The notes below the pieces were generated by a model. That model saw only the letters and a program-made list of their open reading frames with translations, had not been told where the DNA came from and searched no databases. Shown piece by piece: positions 10,251 to 24,464 of a stretch of DNA of 64,000 nucleotides. The stretch spans positions 1,674,001-1,738,000 of the forward strand of contig NW_027192658.1 in assembly GCF_949987515.2 (NCBI RefSeq), written 5' to 3'. Positions within the stretch are counted from its first letter, which is position 1; each line of letters begins with the position of its first letter. Origin of the DNA: Delphinus delphis (taxonomy: Eukaryota > Chordata > Mammalia > Artiodactyla > Delphinidae). The translations under genes and the position numbers were made by a program.

Positions 10251-11830
10251 CGGGAGACGTGTTCAAATATGTCTCAGATTTCCTCCCCTGGTACTCGGGT
10301 GCAACATTCCAGACGCTTTACTAACACTCTCCCCACTTGGAGAGTCAGCGCCTTTAACCTCCTGTTTGGCCCAGTTTGCAATTTCTGCGGAAGATGAACA
10401 GGAATAGCGAGAACCAATGAGAGGCTAGCTGGAGGTGTCTGGACGGGCAAATTTCACTCTCATTTCCCACCAGGAAGAGGAAATAACCAAAGGCTCAGCG
10501 TGCCGTGCCGGAACCAGATTAGGGCCTGAAGCCATCCTGCGGTGTTGCGGCCAGGTCACAAGAAAGCGAGTTGAAGAAAGGAGCTCAGGGGCACTGTAAT
10601 TCACAAACCTGCAGAGTTATAAATGACAGCTATCGTCCAAAAATAGACTGAAGTAAGGCTGCCAAGAGGACTTGAAAGCGGGGCAGAATTGCAGGAAACC
10701 GATTTCAGGAGGTAGACTGGAATTGCATTGAAAGCATAGGAAAAGAGGCAGAACGTCCACAATGATGCACTTGGCCAAAAAGGGCGTATGCGTTTTTTCC
10801 TGAATATATTCAGGGAAAAACGCATACGCCCTTTTTGGCCAACCAAGCAAGCTTGCAAAGGAAATCTGCACTACAATGAAGTCTCACTTCCCCCCGGTCA
10901 AAAGGGCCATCTGAAAAATGTGTAAAATCCAGAAAGGCAGGACAGGCCATGGAGAACTGGGAGCCTTGTTATGCTGAAGGGCGGGATGTAAATTGCCAAC
11001 AACCACTCGGGAGAAGTGTATGGTGTTTCCTGAAACATCTAAAAAACAAAGCAACAGAGCCTAGGGCACTTCCACTTATGGTCCTATAGCTTAGGGAAAT
11101 TAAAATCAAAAAGACACAGCCACCCCAAAGTTTGGAACGGCTCTGTTTACAAGAACCTCGTTTACAGTACAAGTTCAACATCGCAGAAAGTGAAAAATGG
11201 ATAAAGAAGTTGTGGTATTTACTTACAAAGCAATATCACTCAGCAATGAAATCTGTGTCATCAGGCCCTTAGTAGCACAATGAGTGGATTCAGGTATGAT
11301 GATTCTAACTGAAATAAGTCACACAGAAAAAGAAACATCATAAGATATCAGTAATACATGGAATGTAAACTTGGCTACACAGGAACTGAATTACAGAACA
11401 GAACAGGGTCTCAAATTTAGAAAACCAACTTATGCTTGCTTAAGGGGAAAGGTGAGTTGGGGTGCTGCATAAAACCAGAGATTGAAATGAGCACAGATAA
11501 AGTTCCTTAAGCCAAATATGGAATAGACAAGAGCTACTCCTTGCTCAACGAAATGGACTCAACACCGCATATTAAACGCCTAAGAATGTACCTGACTAGT
11601 AAGTATCTTAAAACCTATGGATTGCTATGTCTCCGAAAGAGAATCAAGCGTGTGTACAGGGGCATAAACGCAGCAGTGATAGGATTGGAGAGGTTCGGTG
11701 AGCAAATGAAGACCCTTTGAAGTCATATTGCATGGTACCCATTCCACGGGTTTCAACTACCCAGGTTTTAGGTATTCTTCCTTCAGCTAAAACATGCATG
11801 TGGAACCCAGAGTATGATCAACCATGTGAT
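10251..11830 (+). repeat. Satellite unit 5 (1,580 bp)
   Basis: Head-C, mid-A, distal-T, HindIII+. The palindrome at 10771-10842 has one mismatch (CAGGGAAAAACG), shared with unit 16. Confidence 0.95.
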
Positions 11831-13410
11831 CGGGAGACGTGTTCAAATATGTCTCAGTTTTCCTCCCCTGGTACTCGGGTGCAACATTCCAGACGCTTTA
11901 CTAACACTCTCCCCACTTGGAGAGTCAGCGCCTTTAACCTCCTGTTTGGCCCAGTTTGCAATTTCTGCGGAAGATGAACAGGAATAGCGAGAACTAATGA
12001 GAGACTAGCTGGAGGTGTCTGGACGGGCAAATATAACTCTCATTTCCCAACAGGAAGAGGAAATAACCAGAGGATCAGCGTGCCGTGCCAGAACCAGATT
12101 AGGGCCTGAAGCCATCCTGCGGTGTTGCGGCCAGGTCACAAGAAAGCCAGTTGAAGAAAGGAGCTCAGGGGCACTGTAATTCACAAACCTGCAGAGTTAT
12201 AAATGACAGCTATCGTCCAAAAATAGACTGAAGTAAGGCTGCCAAGAGGACTTGAAAGCGGGGCAGAATTGCAGGAAACCGATTTCAGGAGGTAGACTGG
12301 AATTGCATTGAAAGCATAGGAAAAGAGGCAGAACGTCCACAATGATGCACTTGGCCAAAAAGGGCGTATGCGTTTTTTCCTGAATATATTCAGGAAAAAA
12401 CGCATACGCCCTTTTTGGCCAACCAAGCAAGCTTGCAAAGGAAATCTGCACTACAATGAAGTCTCACTTCCCCCCGGTCAAAAGGGCCATCTGAAAAAAG
12501 TGTAAAATCCAGAAAGGCAGGACAGGCCATGGAGAACTGGGAGCCTTGTTATGCTGATGGGCGGGATGTAAATTACCAACAGACACTCAGGAGAAGTGTA
12601 TGGTGTTTCCTGAAACATCTAAAAAACAAAGCAACAGAGCCTACGGCACTGCCACTTATGGTCCTATAGCTTAGGGAAATTAAAATCAAAAAGACACAGC
12701 CACCCCAAAGTTTGGGACGCCTCTGTTTACAAGAACCTCGTTTACAGTACAAGTTCAACATCGCAGAAAGTGAAAAATGGATAAAGAAGTTGTGGTATTT
12801 ACTTACAAAGCAATATCACTCAGCAATGAAATCTGTGTCATCAGGCCCTTAGCAGCACAATGAGTGGATTCAGGTATGATGATTCTAACTGAAATAAGTC
12901 ACACAGAAAAAGAAACATCATAAGATATCAGTAATACACGGAATGTAAACTTGGCTACACAGGAACTGAATTACAGAACAGAACAGGGTCTCAAATTTAG
13001 AAAACCAACTTATGCTTGCTTAAGGGGAAAGGTGAGTTGGGGTGCTGCATAAAACCAGAGATTGAAATGAGCACAGATAAAGTTCCTTAAGCCAAATATG
13101 GAATAGACAAGAGCTACTCCTTGCTCAACGAAATGGACTCAACACCGCATATTAAACGCCTAAGAATGTACCTGACTAGTAAGTATCTTAAAACCTATGG
13201 ATTGCTATGTCTCCGAAAGAGAATCAAGCGTGTGTACAGGGGCATAAACGCAGCAGTGATAGGATTGGAGAGGTTCGGTGAGCAAATGAAGACCCTTTGA
13301 AGTCATATTGCATGGTACCCATTCCACGGGTTTCAACTACCCAGGTTTTAGGTATTCTTCCTTCAGCTAAAACATGCATGTGGAACCCAGAGTATGATCA
13401 ACCATGTGAT
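11831..13410 (+). repeat. Satellite unit 6 (1,580 bp)
   Basis: Head-C, mid-G, distal-T, HindIII+. Perfect palindrome at 12351-12422. Shares GAACTAATGAG, CAAATATAACTC, CCCAACAGG, ACCAGAGG and AAAGCCAGTTG with units 7 and 8 only; with unit 7 also CTACGGCACTGCC. Confidence 0.95.
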
Positions 13411-14990
13411 CGGGAGACGTGTTCAAATATGTCTCAGTTTTCCTCCCCTGGTACTCGGGTGCAACATTCCAGACGCTTTACTAACACTCTCCCCACTTGG
13501 AGAGTCAGCGCCTTTAACGTCCTGTTTGGCCCAGTTTGCAATTTCTGCGGAAGATGAACAGGAATAGCGAGAACTAATGAGAGACTAGCTGGAGGTGTCT
13601 GGACGGACAAATATAACTCTCATTTCCCAACAGGAAGAGGAAATAACCAGAGGCTCAGCGTGCAGTGCCGGAACCAGATTAGGGCCTGAAGCCATCCTGC
13701 GGTGTTGCGGCCAGCTCACAAGAAAGCCAGTTGAATAAAGGAGCTCAGGGGCACTGTAATTCACAAACCTGCAGAGTTATAAATGACAGCTATCGTCCAA
13801 AAATAGACTGAAGTAAGGCTGCCAAGAGGACTTGAAAGCGGGGCAGAATTGCAGGAAACCGATTTCAGGAGGTAGACTGGAATTGCATTGAAAGCATAGG
13901 AAAAGAGGCAGAACGTCCACAATGATGCACTTGGCCAAAAAGGGCGTATGCGTTTTTTCCTGAATATATTCAGGAAAAAACGCATACGCCCTTTTTGGCC
14001 AACCAAGCAAGCTTGCAAAGGAAATCTGCACTACAATGAAGTCTCACTTCCCCCCGGTCAAAAGGGCCATCTGAAAAAAGTGTAAAATCCAGAAAGGCAG
14101 GACAGGCCATGGACAACTGGGAGCCTTGTTATGCTGATGGGCGGGATGTAAATTACCAACAGACACTCAGGAGAAGTGTATGGTGTTTCCTGAAACATCT
14201 AAAAAACAAAGCAACAGAGCCTACGGCACTGCCACTTATGGTCCTATAGCTTAGGGAAATTAAAATCAAAAAGACACAGCCACCCCAAAGTTTGGGACGC
14301 CTCTGTTTACAAGAACCTCGTTTACAGTACAAGTTCAACATCGCAGAAAGTGAAAAATGGATAAAGAAGTTGTGGTATTTACTTACAAAGCAATATCACT
14401 CAGCAATGAAATCTGTGTCATCAGGCCCTTAGCAGCACAATGAGTGGATTCAGGTATGATGATTCTAACTGAAATAAGTCACACAGAAAAAGAAACATCA
14501 TAAGATATCAGTAATACACGGAATGTAAACTTGGCTACACAGGAACTGAATTACAGAACAGAACAGGGTCTCAAATTTAGAAAACCAACTTATGCTTGCT
14601 TAAGGGGAAAGGTGAGTTGGGGTGCTGCATAAAACCAGAGATTGAAATGAGCACAGATAAAGTTCCTTAAGCCAAATATGGAATAGACAAGAGCTACTCC
14701 TTGCTCAACGAAATGGACTCAACACCGCATATTAAACGCCTAAGAATGTACCTGACTAGTAAGTATCTTAAAACCTATGGATTGCTATGTCTCCGAAAGA
14801 GAATCAAGCGTGTGTACAGGGGCATAAACGCAGCAGTGATAGGATTGGAGAGGTTCGGTGAGCAAATGAAGACCCTTAGAAGTCATATTGCATGGTACCC
14901 ATTCCACGGGTCTCAACTCTCCAGGTTTAACGTATTCTTCCTTCAGCTAAAACATGCATGTGGAACCCAGAGTATGATCAACCATGTGAT
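13411..14990 (+). repeat. Satellite unit 7 (1,580 bp)
   Basis: Head-C, mid-G, distal-T, HindIII+. Perfect palindrome at 13931-14002. Nearly identical to unit 6; with unit 8 it shares TTTAACGTCC and TTGAATAAAGG. Confidence 0.95.
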
Positions 14991-16569
14991 CGGGAGACGT
15001 GTTCAAATATGTCTCAGTTTTCCTCCCCTGGTACTCGGGTGCAACATTCCAGACGCTTTACTAACACTCTCCCCACTTGGAGAGTCAGTGCCTTTAACGT
15101 CCTGTTTGGCCCAGTTTGCAATTTCTGCGGAAGATGAACAGGAATAGCGAGAACTAATGAGAGACTAGCTGGAGGTGTCTGGACGGGCAAATATAACTCT
15201 CATTTCCCAACAGGAAGAGGAAATAACCAGAGGCTCAGCGTGCAGTGCCGGAACCAGATTAGGGCCTGAAGCCATCCTGCGGTGTTGCGGCCAGCTCACA
15301 AGAAAGCCAGTTGAATAAAGGAGCTCAGGGGCACTGTAATTCACAAACCTGCAGAGTTATAAATGACAGCTATCGTCCAAAAATAGACTGAAGTAAGGCT
15401 GCCAAGAGGACTTGAAAGCGGGGCAGAATTGCAGGAAACCGATTTCAGGAGGTAGACTGGAATTGCATTGAAAGCATAGGAAAAGAGGCAGAACGTCCAC
15501 AATGATGCACTTGGCCAAAAAGGGCGTATGCATTTTTTCCTGAATATATTCAGGAAAAAACGCATACGCCCTTTTTGGCCAACCAAGCAAACTTGCAAAG
15601 GAAATCTGCACTACAATGAAGTCTCACTTCCCCCCGGTCAAAAGGGCCATCTGAAAAAAGTGTAAAATCCAGAAAGGCAGGACAGGCCATGGACAACTGG
15701 GAGCCTTGTTATGCTGATGGGCGGGATGTAAATTACCAACAGACACTCAGGAGAAGTGTATGGTGTTTCCTGAAACAACTAAAAAACAAAGCAACAGAGC
15801 CTAGGGCACTGCCACTTATGGTCCTATAGCTTAGGGAAATTAAAATCAAAAAGACACAGCCACCCCAAAGTTTGGGACGCCTCTGTTTACAAGAACCTCG
15901 TTTACAGTACAAGTTCAACATCGCAGAAAGTGAAAAATGGATAAAGAAGTTGTGGTATTTACTTACAAAACAATATCACTCAGCAATGAAATCTATGTCA
16001 TCAGGCCCTTAGCAGCACAATGAGTGGATTCAGGTATGATGATTCTAACTGAAATAAGTCACACAGAAAAAGAAACATCATAAGATATCAGTAATACACG
16101 GAATGTAAACTTGGCTACACAGGAACTGAATTACAGAACAGAACAGGGTCTCAAATTTAGAAAACCAACTTATGCTTGCTTAAGGGGAAAGGTGAGTTGG
16201 GGTGCTGCATAAAACCAGAGATTGAAATGAGCACAGATAAAGTTCCTTAAGCCAAATATGGAATAGACAAGAGCTACTCCTTGCTCAACGAAATGGACTC
16301 AACACCGCATATTAAACGCCTAAGAATGTACCTGACTAGTAAGTATCTTAAAACCTAGGGATTGCTATGTCTCCGAAAGAGAATCAAGCATGTGTACAGG
16401 GGCATAAACGCAGCAGTGATAGGATTGGAGAGGTTCGTGAGCAAATGAAGACCCTTTGAAGTCATATTGCATGGTACCCATTCCACGGGTTTCAACTATC
16501 CAGGTTTAAGGTATTCTTCCTTCAGCTAAAACATGCATGTGGAACCTAGAGTATGATCAACCATGTGAT
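14991..16569 (+). repeat. Satellite unit 8 (1,579 bp)
   Basis: Head-C, mid-G, distal-T, HindIII-. The palindrome at 15511-15582 has one mismatch (GCATTTTTTCC). One base is missing in GTTCGTGAG. The first part belongs to the units 6-8 family, while the end resembles units 2 and 9. Confidence 0.95.
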
Positions 16570-18148
16570 CGGGAGACGTGTTCAAATATGTCTCAGTTTT
16601 CGTACCCTGGTACTCGGGTGCAACATTCCAGACGCTTTACTAACACTCTCCCCACTTGGAGAGTCAGCGCCTTTAACCTCCTGTTTGGCCCAGTTTGCAA
16701 TTTCTGTGGAAGATGAACAGGAATAGCGAGAACCAATGAGAGGCTAGCTGGAGGTGTCTGGACGGGCAAATTTAACTCTCATTTCCCACCAGGAAGAGGA
16801 ATTAACCAAAGGCTCAGCGTGCCGTGCCAGAACCAGATTAGGGCCTGAAGACATCCTGCGGTGTTGCGGCCAGGTCACAAGAAAGCGAGTTGAAGAAAGG
16901 AGCTCAGGGGCACTGTAATTCACAAACCTGCAGAGTTATAAATGACAGCTATCGTCCAAAAATAGACTGAAGTAAGGCTGCCAAGAGGACTTGAAAGCGG
17001 GGCAGAATTGCAGGAAACCGATTTCAGGAGGTAGACTGGAATTGCATTGAAAGCATAGGAAAAGAGGCAGAACGTCCACAATGATGCACTTGGCCAAAAA
17101 GGGCGTATGCGTTTTTTCCTGAATATATTCAGGAAAAAACGCATACGCCCTTTTTGGCCAACCAAGCAAGCTTGCAAAGGAAATCTGCACTACAATGAAG
17201 TCTCACTTCCCCCCGGTCAAAAGGGCCATCTGAAAAAAGTGTAAAATCCAGAAAGGCAGGACAGGCCATGGACAACTGGGAGCCTTGTTATGCTGATGGG
17301 CGGGATGTAAATTACCAACAGACACTCAGGAGAAGTGTATGGTGTTTCCTGAAACATCTAAAAAACAAAGCAACAGAACCTAGGGCACTTCCACTTATGG
17401 TCCTATAGCTTAGGGAAATTAAAATCAAAAAGACACAGCCACCCCAAAGTTTGGGACGCCTCTGTTTACAAGAACCTCGTTTACAGTACAAGTTCAACAT
17501 CGCAGAAAGTGAAAAATGGATAAAGAAGTTGTGGTATTTACTTACAAAGCAATATCACTCAGCAATGAAATCTATGTCATCAGGCCCTTAGCAGCACAAT
17601 GAGTGGATTCAGGTATGATGATTCTAACTGAAATAAGTCACACAGAAAAAGAAACATCATAAGATATCAGTAATACACGGAATGTAAACTTGGCTACACA
17701 GGAACTGAATTACAGAACAGAACAGGGTCTCAAATTTAGAAAACCAACTTATGCTTGCTTAAGGGGAAAGGTGAGTTGGGGTGCTGCATAAAACCAGAGA
17801 TTGAAATGAGCACAGATAAAGTTCCTTAAGCCAAATATGGAATAGACAAGAGCTACTCCTTGCTCAACGAAATGGACTCAACACCGCATATTAAACGCCT
17901 AAGAATGTACCTGACTAGTAAGTATCTTAAAACCTATGGATTGCTATGTCTCCGAAAGAAAATCAAGCATGTGTACAGGGGCATAAACGCAGCAGTGATA
18001 GGATTGGAGAGGTTCGTGAGCAAATGAAGACCCTTTGAAGTCATATTGCATGGTACCCATTCCACGGGTTTCAACGACCCATGTTTAAGGTATTCTTCCT
18101 TCAGCTAAAACATGCATGTGGAACCTACAGTATGATTAACCATGTGAT
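16570..18148 (+). repeat. Satellite unit 9 (1,579 bp)
   Basis: Head-G, mid-G, distal-T, HindIII+. Perfect palindrome at 17090-17161. One base missing in GTTCGTGAG. Confidence 0.95.
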
Positions 18149-19727
18149 CAGGAGACGTGTTCAAATATGTCTCAGTTTTCGTACGCTGGTACTCGGGTGC
18201 AACATTCCAGACGCTTTACTAACACTCTCCCCACTTGGAGAGTCAGTCCCTTTAACCTCCTGTTTGGCCCAGTTTGCTATTTCTGTGGAAGATGAACAGG
18301 AATAGCGAGAACTAATGAGAGACTAGCTGGAGGTGTCTGGATGGGCAAATTTAACTCTCATTTCGCACCAGGAAGAGGAAATAACCAAAGGCTCAGCGTG
18401 CCGTGCTGGAACCAGATTAGGGCCTGAAGCTATCCTGCGGTGTTGCGGCCAGGTCACAAGAAAGCGAGTTGAAGAAGGGAGCTCAGGGGCACTGTAATTC
18501 ACAAACCTGCAGAGTTATAAATGACAGCTATCGTCCAAAAATAGACTGAAGTAAGGCTGCCAAGAGGACTTGAAAGCGGGGCAGAATTGCAGGAAACCCA
18601 TTTCAGGAGGTAGACTGGAATTGCATTGAAAGCATAGGAAAAGAGGCAGAACGTCCACAATGATGCACTTGGCCAAAAAGGGCGTATGCGTTTTTTCCTG
18701 AATATATTCAGGAAAAAACGCATACGCACTTTTTGGCCAACCAAGCAAGCTTGCAAAGGAAATCTGCACTACAATGAAGTCTCACTTCCCCCCGGTCAAA
18801 AGGGCCATCTGAAAAAAGTGTAAAATCCAGAAAGGCAGGACAGGCCATGGAGAACTGGGAGACTTGTTATGCTGATGGGCGGGATGTAAATTGCCAACAA
18901 CCACTCGGGAGAAGTGTATGGTGTTTCCTGAAACATCTAAAAAAAAAAGCAACAGAACCTAGGGCACTTCCACTTATGGTCCTATAGCTTAAGGAAATTA
19001 AAATCAAAAAGACACAGCCACCCCAAAGTTTGGAACGGCTCTGGTTACAAGAACCTCGTTTACAGTACAAGTTCAACATCGCAGAAAGTGAAAAATGGGT
19101 AAAGAAGTTGTGGTATTTACCTACAAAGCAATATCACTCAGCAATGAAATCTGTGTCATCAGGCCCTTAGCAGCACAATGAGTGGATTCAGGTATGATGA
19201 TTCTAACTGAAATAAGTCACACAGAAAAAGAAACATCATAAGATATCAGTAATACACGGAATGTAAACTTGGCTACACAGGAACTGAATTACAGAACAGA
19301 ACAGGGTCTCAAATTTAGAAAACCAACTTATGCTTGCTTAAGGGTAAAGGTGAGTTGGGGTGCTGCATAAAACCAGAGTTTGAAATGAGCACAGATAAAG
19401 TTCCTTAAGCCAAATATGGAATAGACAAGAGCTACTCCTTGCTCAACGAAATGAACTCAACACCCCATATTAAACGCCTAAGAATGTACCTGACTAGTAA
19501 GTATCTTAAAACCTATGGATTGCTATGTCTCCGAAAGAGAATCAAGCATGTGTACAGGGGCATAAACGCAGCAGTGATAGGATTGGAGAGGTTCGTGAGC
19601 AAATGAAGACCCTTTGAAGTCATATTGCATGGTACCCATTCCACGGGTCTTAACTCTCCAGGTTTTAGGTATTCTTCCTTCAGCTAAAACATGCATGTGG
19701 AACCTAGAGTATGATCAACCACGTGAT
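18149..19727 (+). repeat. Satellite unit 10 (1,579 bp)
   Basis: Head-G variant (CGTACGC), mid-A, distal-T, HindIII+. The palindrome at 18669-18740 has one mismatch (ACGCACTTTTTGG). The unit starts CAGGAGAC and lacks one base in GTTCGTGAG. Its A-run CTAAAAAAAAAAGC is private. Confidence 0.95.
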
Positions 19728-21305
19728 CGGGAGACGTGTTCAAATATGTCCCAGTTTTCGTACACTGGTACTCGGGTGCAACATTCCAGACGCTTTAATA
19801 ACACTCTCCAGACTTGGAGAGTCAGTCCCTTTAACCTCCTGTTTGGCCCAGTTTGCAATTTCTGCGGAAGATGAACAGGAATAGCGAGAACCAATGAGAG
19901 GCTAGCTGGAGGTTTCTGGACGGGCAAATTTAACTCTCATTTCCCACCAGGAAGAGGAATTAACCAAAGGCTCAGCGTGCCGTGCCGGAACCAGATTAGG
20001 GCCTGAAGACATCCTGCGGTGTTGCGGCCAGCGCAAAAGAAAGCGAGTTGAAGAAAGGAGCTCAGGGGCACTGTAATTCACAAACCTGCAGAGTTATAAA
20101 TGACAGCTATCGTCCAAAAATAGACTGAAGTAAGGCTGCCAAGAGGAGTTGAAAGCGGGGCAGAATTGCAGGAAACCGATTTCAGGAGGTAGACTGGAAT
20201 TGCATTGAAAGCATAGGAAAAGAGGCAGAACGTCCACAATGATGCACTTGGCCAAAAAGGGTGTATGCGTTTTTTCCTGAATATATTCAGGAAAAAACGC
20301 ATACGCCCTTTTTGGCCAACCAAGCAAGCTTGCAAAGGAAATCTGCACTACAATGAAGTCTCACTTCCCCCCGGTCAAAAGGGCCATCTGAAAAAAGTGT
20401 AAAATCCAGAAAGGCAGGACAGGCCATGGAGAACTGGGAGCCTTGTTATGCTGATGGTTGGGATGTAAATTACCAACAGACACTCAGGAGAAGTGTATAG
20501 TGTTTCCTGAAACATCTAAAAAACAAAGCAACAGAGCCTAGGGCACTTCCACTTATGGTCCTATAGCTTAGGGAAATTAAAATCAAAAAGACACAGCCAC
20601 CCCAAATTTGGGACGCCTCTGTTTACAAGAACCTCGTTTACAGTACAAGTTCAATATCACAGAAAGTGAAAAATGGATAAAGAACTTGTGGTACTTACGT
20701 ACAATGCAGTATCACTCAGCAATGAAATCTGTGTCATCAGGCCCTTAGCAGCACAATGAGTGGATTCAGGTATGATGATTCTAACTGAAATAAGTGACAC
20801 AGAAAAAGAAACATCATAAGATATCAGTAATACACGGAATGTAAACTTGGCTACACAGGAACTGAATTACAGAACAGAACAGGGTCTCAAATTTAGAAAA
20901 CCAACTTATGCTTGCTTAAGGGGAAAGGTGAGTTGGGGTGCTGCATAAAACCAGAGATTGAAATGAGCACAGATAAAGTTCCTTAAGCCAAATATGGAAT
21001 AGACAAGAGCTACTCCTTGCTCAAAGAAATGGACTCAACACCGCATATTAAACGCCTAAGAATGTACCTGACTAGTAAGTATCTTAAAACCTAGGGATTG
21101 CTATGTCTCCGAAAGAGAATCAAGCATGTGTACAGGGGCATAAACACAGCAGTGATAGGATTGGAGAGGTTCGGTGAGCAAATGAAGACCCTTTGAAGTC
21201 ATATTGCATGGTACCCATTACACGGATCTTAACTCTCCAGGTTTAAGGTATTCTTTCTTCAGCTAAAACATGCATGTGGAACCCAAGTATGATCAACCAT
21301 GTGAA
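19728..21305 (+). repeat. Satellite unit 11 (1,578 bp)
   Basis: Head-G variant (CGTACAC), mid-G, distal-C, HindIII+. The palindrome at 20248-20319 has one mismatch (GGGTGTATG). Single bases are missing in CCAAATTTGGG and CCCAAGTATG. Confidence 0.95.
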
Positions 21306-22884
21306 CGGGAGACGTGTTCAAATATGTCTCAGTTTTCCTCCCCTGGTACTCGGGTGCAACATTCCAGACGCTTTACTAACACTCTCCCCACTTGGAGAGT
21401 CAGCGCCTTTAACCTCCTGTTTGGCCCAGTTTGCAATTTCTGCGGAAGATGAACAGGAATAGTGAGAACCAATGAGAGACGAGCTGGAGGTGTCTGGACG
21501 GGCAAATTTAACTCTCATTTCCCACCAGGAAGAGGAAATAACGAAAGGCTCAGCGTGCCGTGCCGGAACCAGATTAGGGCCTGAAGCCATCCTGCGGTGT
21601 TGCAGCCAGGTCACAAGAAAGCGAGTTGAAGAAAGGAGCTCAGGGGCACTGTAATTCACAAACCTGCAGAGTTATAAATGACAGCTATCGTCCAAAAATA
21701 GACTGAAGTAAGGCTGCCAAGAGGACTTGAAAGCGGGGCAGAATTGCAGGAAACCGATTTCAGGAGGTAGACTGGAATTGCATTGAAAGCATAGGAAAAG
21801 AGGCAGAACGTCCACAATGATGCACTTGGCCAAAAAGGGCGTATGCGTTTTTTCCTGAATATATTCAGGAAAAAACGCATACGCCCTTTTTGGCCAACCA
21901 AGCAAACTTGCAAAGGAAATCTGCACTACAATGAAGTCTCACTTCCCCCCGGTCAAAAGGGCCATCTGAAAAAAGTGTAAAATCCAGAAAGGCAGGACAG
22001 GCCATGGAGAACTGGGAGCCTTGTTATGCTGATGGGCGGGATGTAAATTGCCAACAGACACTCGGGAGAAGTGTATGGTGTTTCCTGAAACATCTAAAAA
22101 ACAAAACAACAGAGCCTAGGGCACTTCCACTTATGGTCCTATAGCTTAGGGAAATTAAAATCAAAAAGACACAGCCACCCCAAAGTTTGGGACGCCTCTG
22201 TTTACAAGAACCTCGTTTACAGTACAAGTTCAATATCACAGAAAGTGAAAAATGGATAAAGAACTTGTGGTACTTACGTACAATGCAGTATCACTCAGCA
22301 ATGAAATCTATGTCATCAGGTCCGTAGCAGCATCATGAGTGGATTCAGGTACGATGATTCTAACTGAAATAAGTCACACAGAAAAAGAAACATCATAAGA
22401 TATCAGTAATACACGGAATGTAAACTTGGCTACACAGGAACTGAATTACAGAACAGAACAGTTTCTCAAATTTAGAAAACCAACTTATGCTTGCTTAAGG
22501 GGAAAGGTGAGTTGGGGTGCTGCATAAAACCAGAGATTGAAATGAGCACAGATAAAGTTCCTTAAGCCAAATATGGAATAGACAAGAGCTACTCCTTGCT
22601 CAACGAAATGGACTCAACACCGCATATTAAACGCCTAAGAATGTACCTGACTAGTAAGTATCTTAAAACCTATGGATTGCTATGTCTCCGAAAGAGAATC
22701 AAGCATGTGTACAGGGGCATAAACGCAGCAGTGATAGGATTGGAGAGGTTCGGTGAGCAAATGAAGACCCTTTGAAGTCATATTGCATGGTACCCATTAC
22801 ACGGGTCTTAACTCTCCAGGTTTAAGGTATTCTTCCTTCACCTAAAACATGCATGTGGAACCCAAGTATGATCAACCATGTGAA
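21306..22884 (+). repeat. Satellite unit 12 (1,579 bp)
   Basis: Head-C, mid-G, distal-C, HindIII-. Perfect palindrome at 21826-21897. AGAGACGAGCTGG and TTGCAGCCAGG are shared with units 13 and 17. The missing base is in CCCAAGTATG. Confidence 0.95.
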
Positions 22885-24464
22885 CGGGAGACGTGTTCAA
22901 ATATGTCTCAGTTTTCCTCCCCTGGTACTCGGGTGCAACATTCCAGACGCTTTACTAACACTCTCCCCACTTGGAGAGTCAGTGCCTTTAACCTCCTGTT
23001 TGGCCCAGTTTGCAATTTCTGCGGAAGATGAACAGGAATAGCGAGAACCAATGAGAGACGAGCTGGAGGTGTCTGGACGGGCAAATTTAACTCTCATTTC
23101 CCACCAGGAAGAGGAAATAACCAAAGGCTCAGCGTGCCGTGCTGGAACCAGATTAGGGCCTGAAGCCATCCTGCGGTGTTGCAGCCAGGTCACAAGAAAG
23201 CGAGTTGAAGAAAGGAGCTCAGGGGCACTGTAATTCACAAACCTGCAGAGTTATAAATGACAGCTATCGTCCAAAAATAGACTGAAGTAAGGCTGCCTAG
23301 AGGACTTGAAAGCGGGGCAGAATTGCAGGAAACCGATTTCAGGAGGTAGACTGCAATTGCATTGAAAGCATAGGAAAAGAGGCAGAACGTCCACAATGAT
23401 GCACTTGGCCAAAAAGGGCGTATGCGTTTTTTCCTGAATATATTCAGGAAAAAACGCATACGCCCTTTTTGGCCAACCAAGCAAACTTGCAAAGGAAATC
23501 TGCACGACAATGAAGTCTCACTTCCCCCCGGTCAAAAGGGCCATCTGAAAAAAGTGTAAAATCCAGAAAGGCAGGACAGGCCATGGAGAACTGGGAGCCT
23601 TGTTATGCTGATGGGCGGGATGTAAATTGCCAACAGACACTCGGGAGAAGTGTATGGTGTTTCCTGAAACATCTAAAAAACAAAACAACAGAGCCTAGGG
23701 CACTTCCACTTATGGTCCTATAGCTTAGGGAAATTAAAATCAAAAAGACACAGCCACCCCAAAGTTTGGGACGCCTCTGTTTACAAGAACCTCGTTTACC
23801 GTACAAGTTCAATATCACAGAAAGTGAAAAATGGATAAAGTACTTGTGGTACTTACGTACAATGCAGTATCACTCAGCAATGAAATCTATGTCATCAGGC
23901 CCGTAGCAGCATCATGAGTGGATTCAGGTACGATGATTCTAACTGAAATAAGTCACACAGAAAAAGAAACATCATAAGATATCAGTAATACACGGAATGT
24001 AAACTTGGCTACACAGGAACTCAGTTACAGAACAGAACAGGGTCTCAAATTTAGAAAACCAACTTATGCTTGCTTAAGGGTAAAGGTGAGTTGGGGTGCT
24101 GCATAAAACCAGAGATTGAAATGAGCACAGATAAAGTTCTTTAAGCCAAATATGGAATAGACAAGAGCTACTCCTTGCTCAACGAAATGGACTCAACACC
24201 GCATATTAAACGCCTAAGAATGTACCTGACTAGTAAGTATCTTAAAACCTATGGATTGCTATGTCTCCGAAAGAGAATCAAGCATGTGTACAGGGGCATA
24301 AATGCAGCAGTGATAGGATTGGAGATGTTCGGTGAGCAAATGAAGACCCTTTGAAGTCATATTGCATGGTACCCATTCCACGGGTTTCAACTACCCAGGT
24401 TTTAGGTATTCTTCCTTCAGATAAAACATGCATGTGGAACCCAGAGTATGATCAACCATGTGAT
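22885..24464 (+). repeat. Satellite unit 13 (1,580 bp)
   Basis: Head-C, mid-G, distal-C (with AAGTACTTG), HindIII-. Perfect palindrome at 23405-23476. CTGCACGACAATG, AACTCAGTTACAG and AAGTTCTTTAAGCC are shared only with unit 15. Confidence 0.95.

Noticed and set aside
11717..11977. Plus-strand 86-codon frame across unit boundaries, seen in several units
   Set aside because: Present only where a few haplotype bases happen to keep it open (for example TTTTAGG instead of TTTAAGG); other units break it. No start context or family resemblance.
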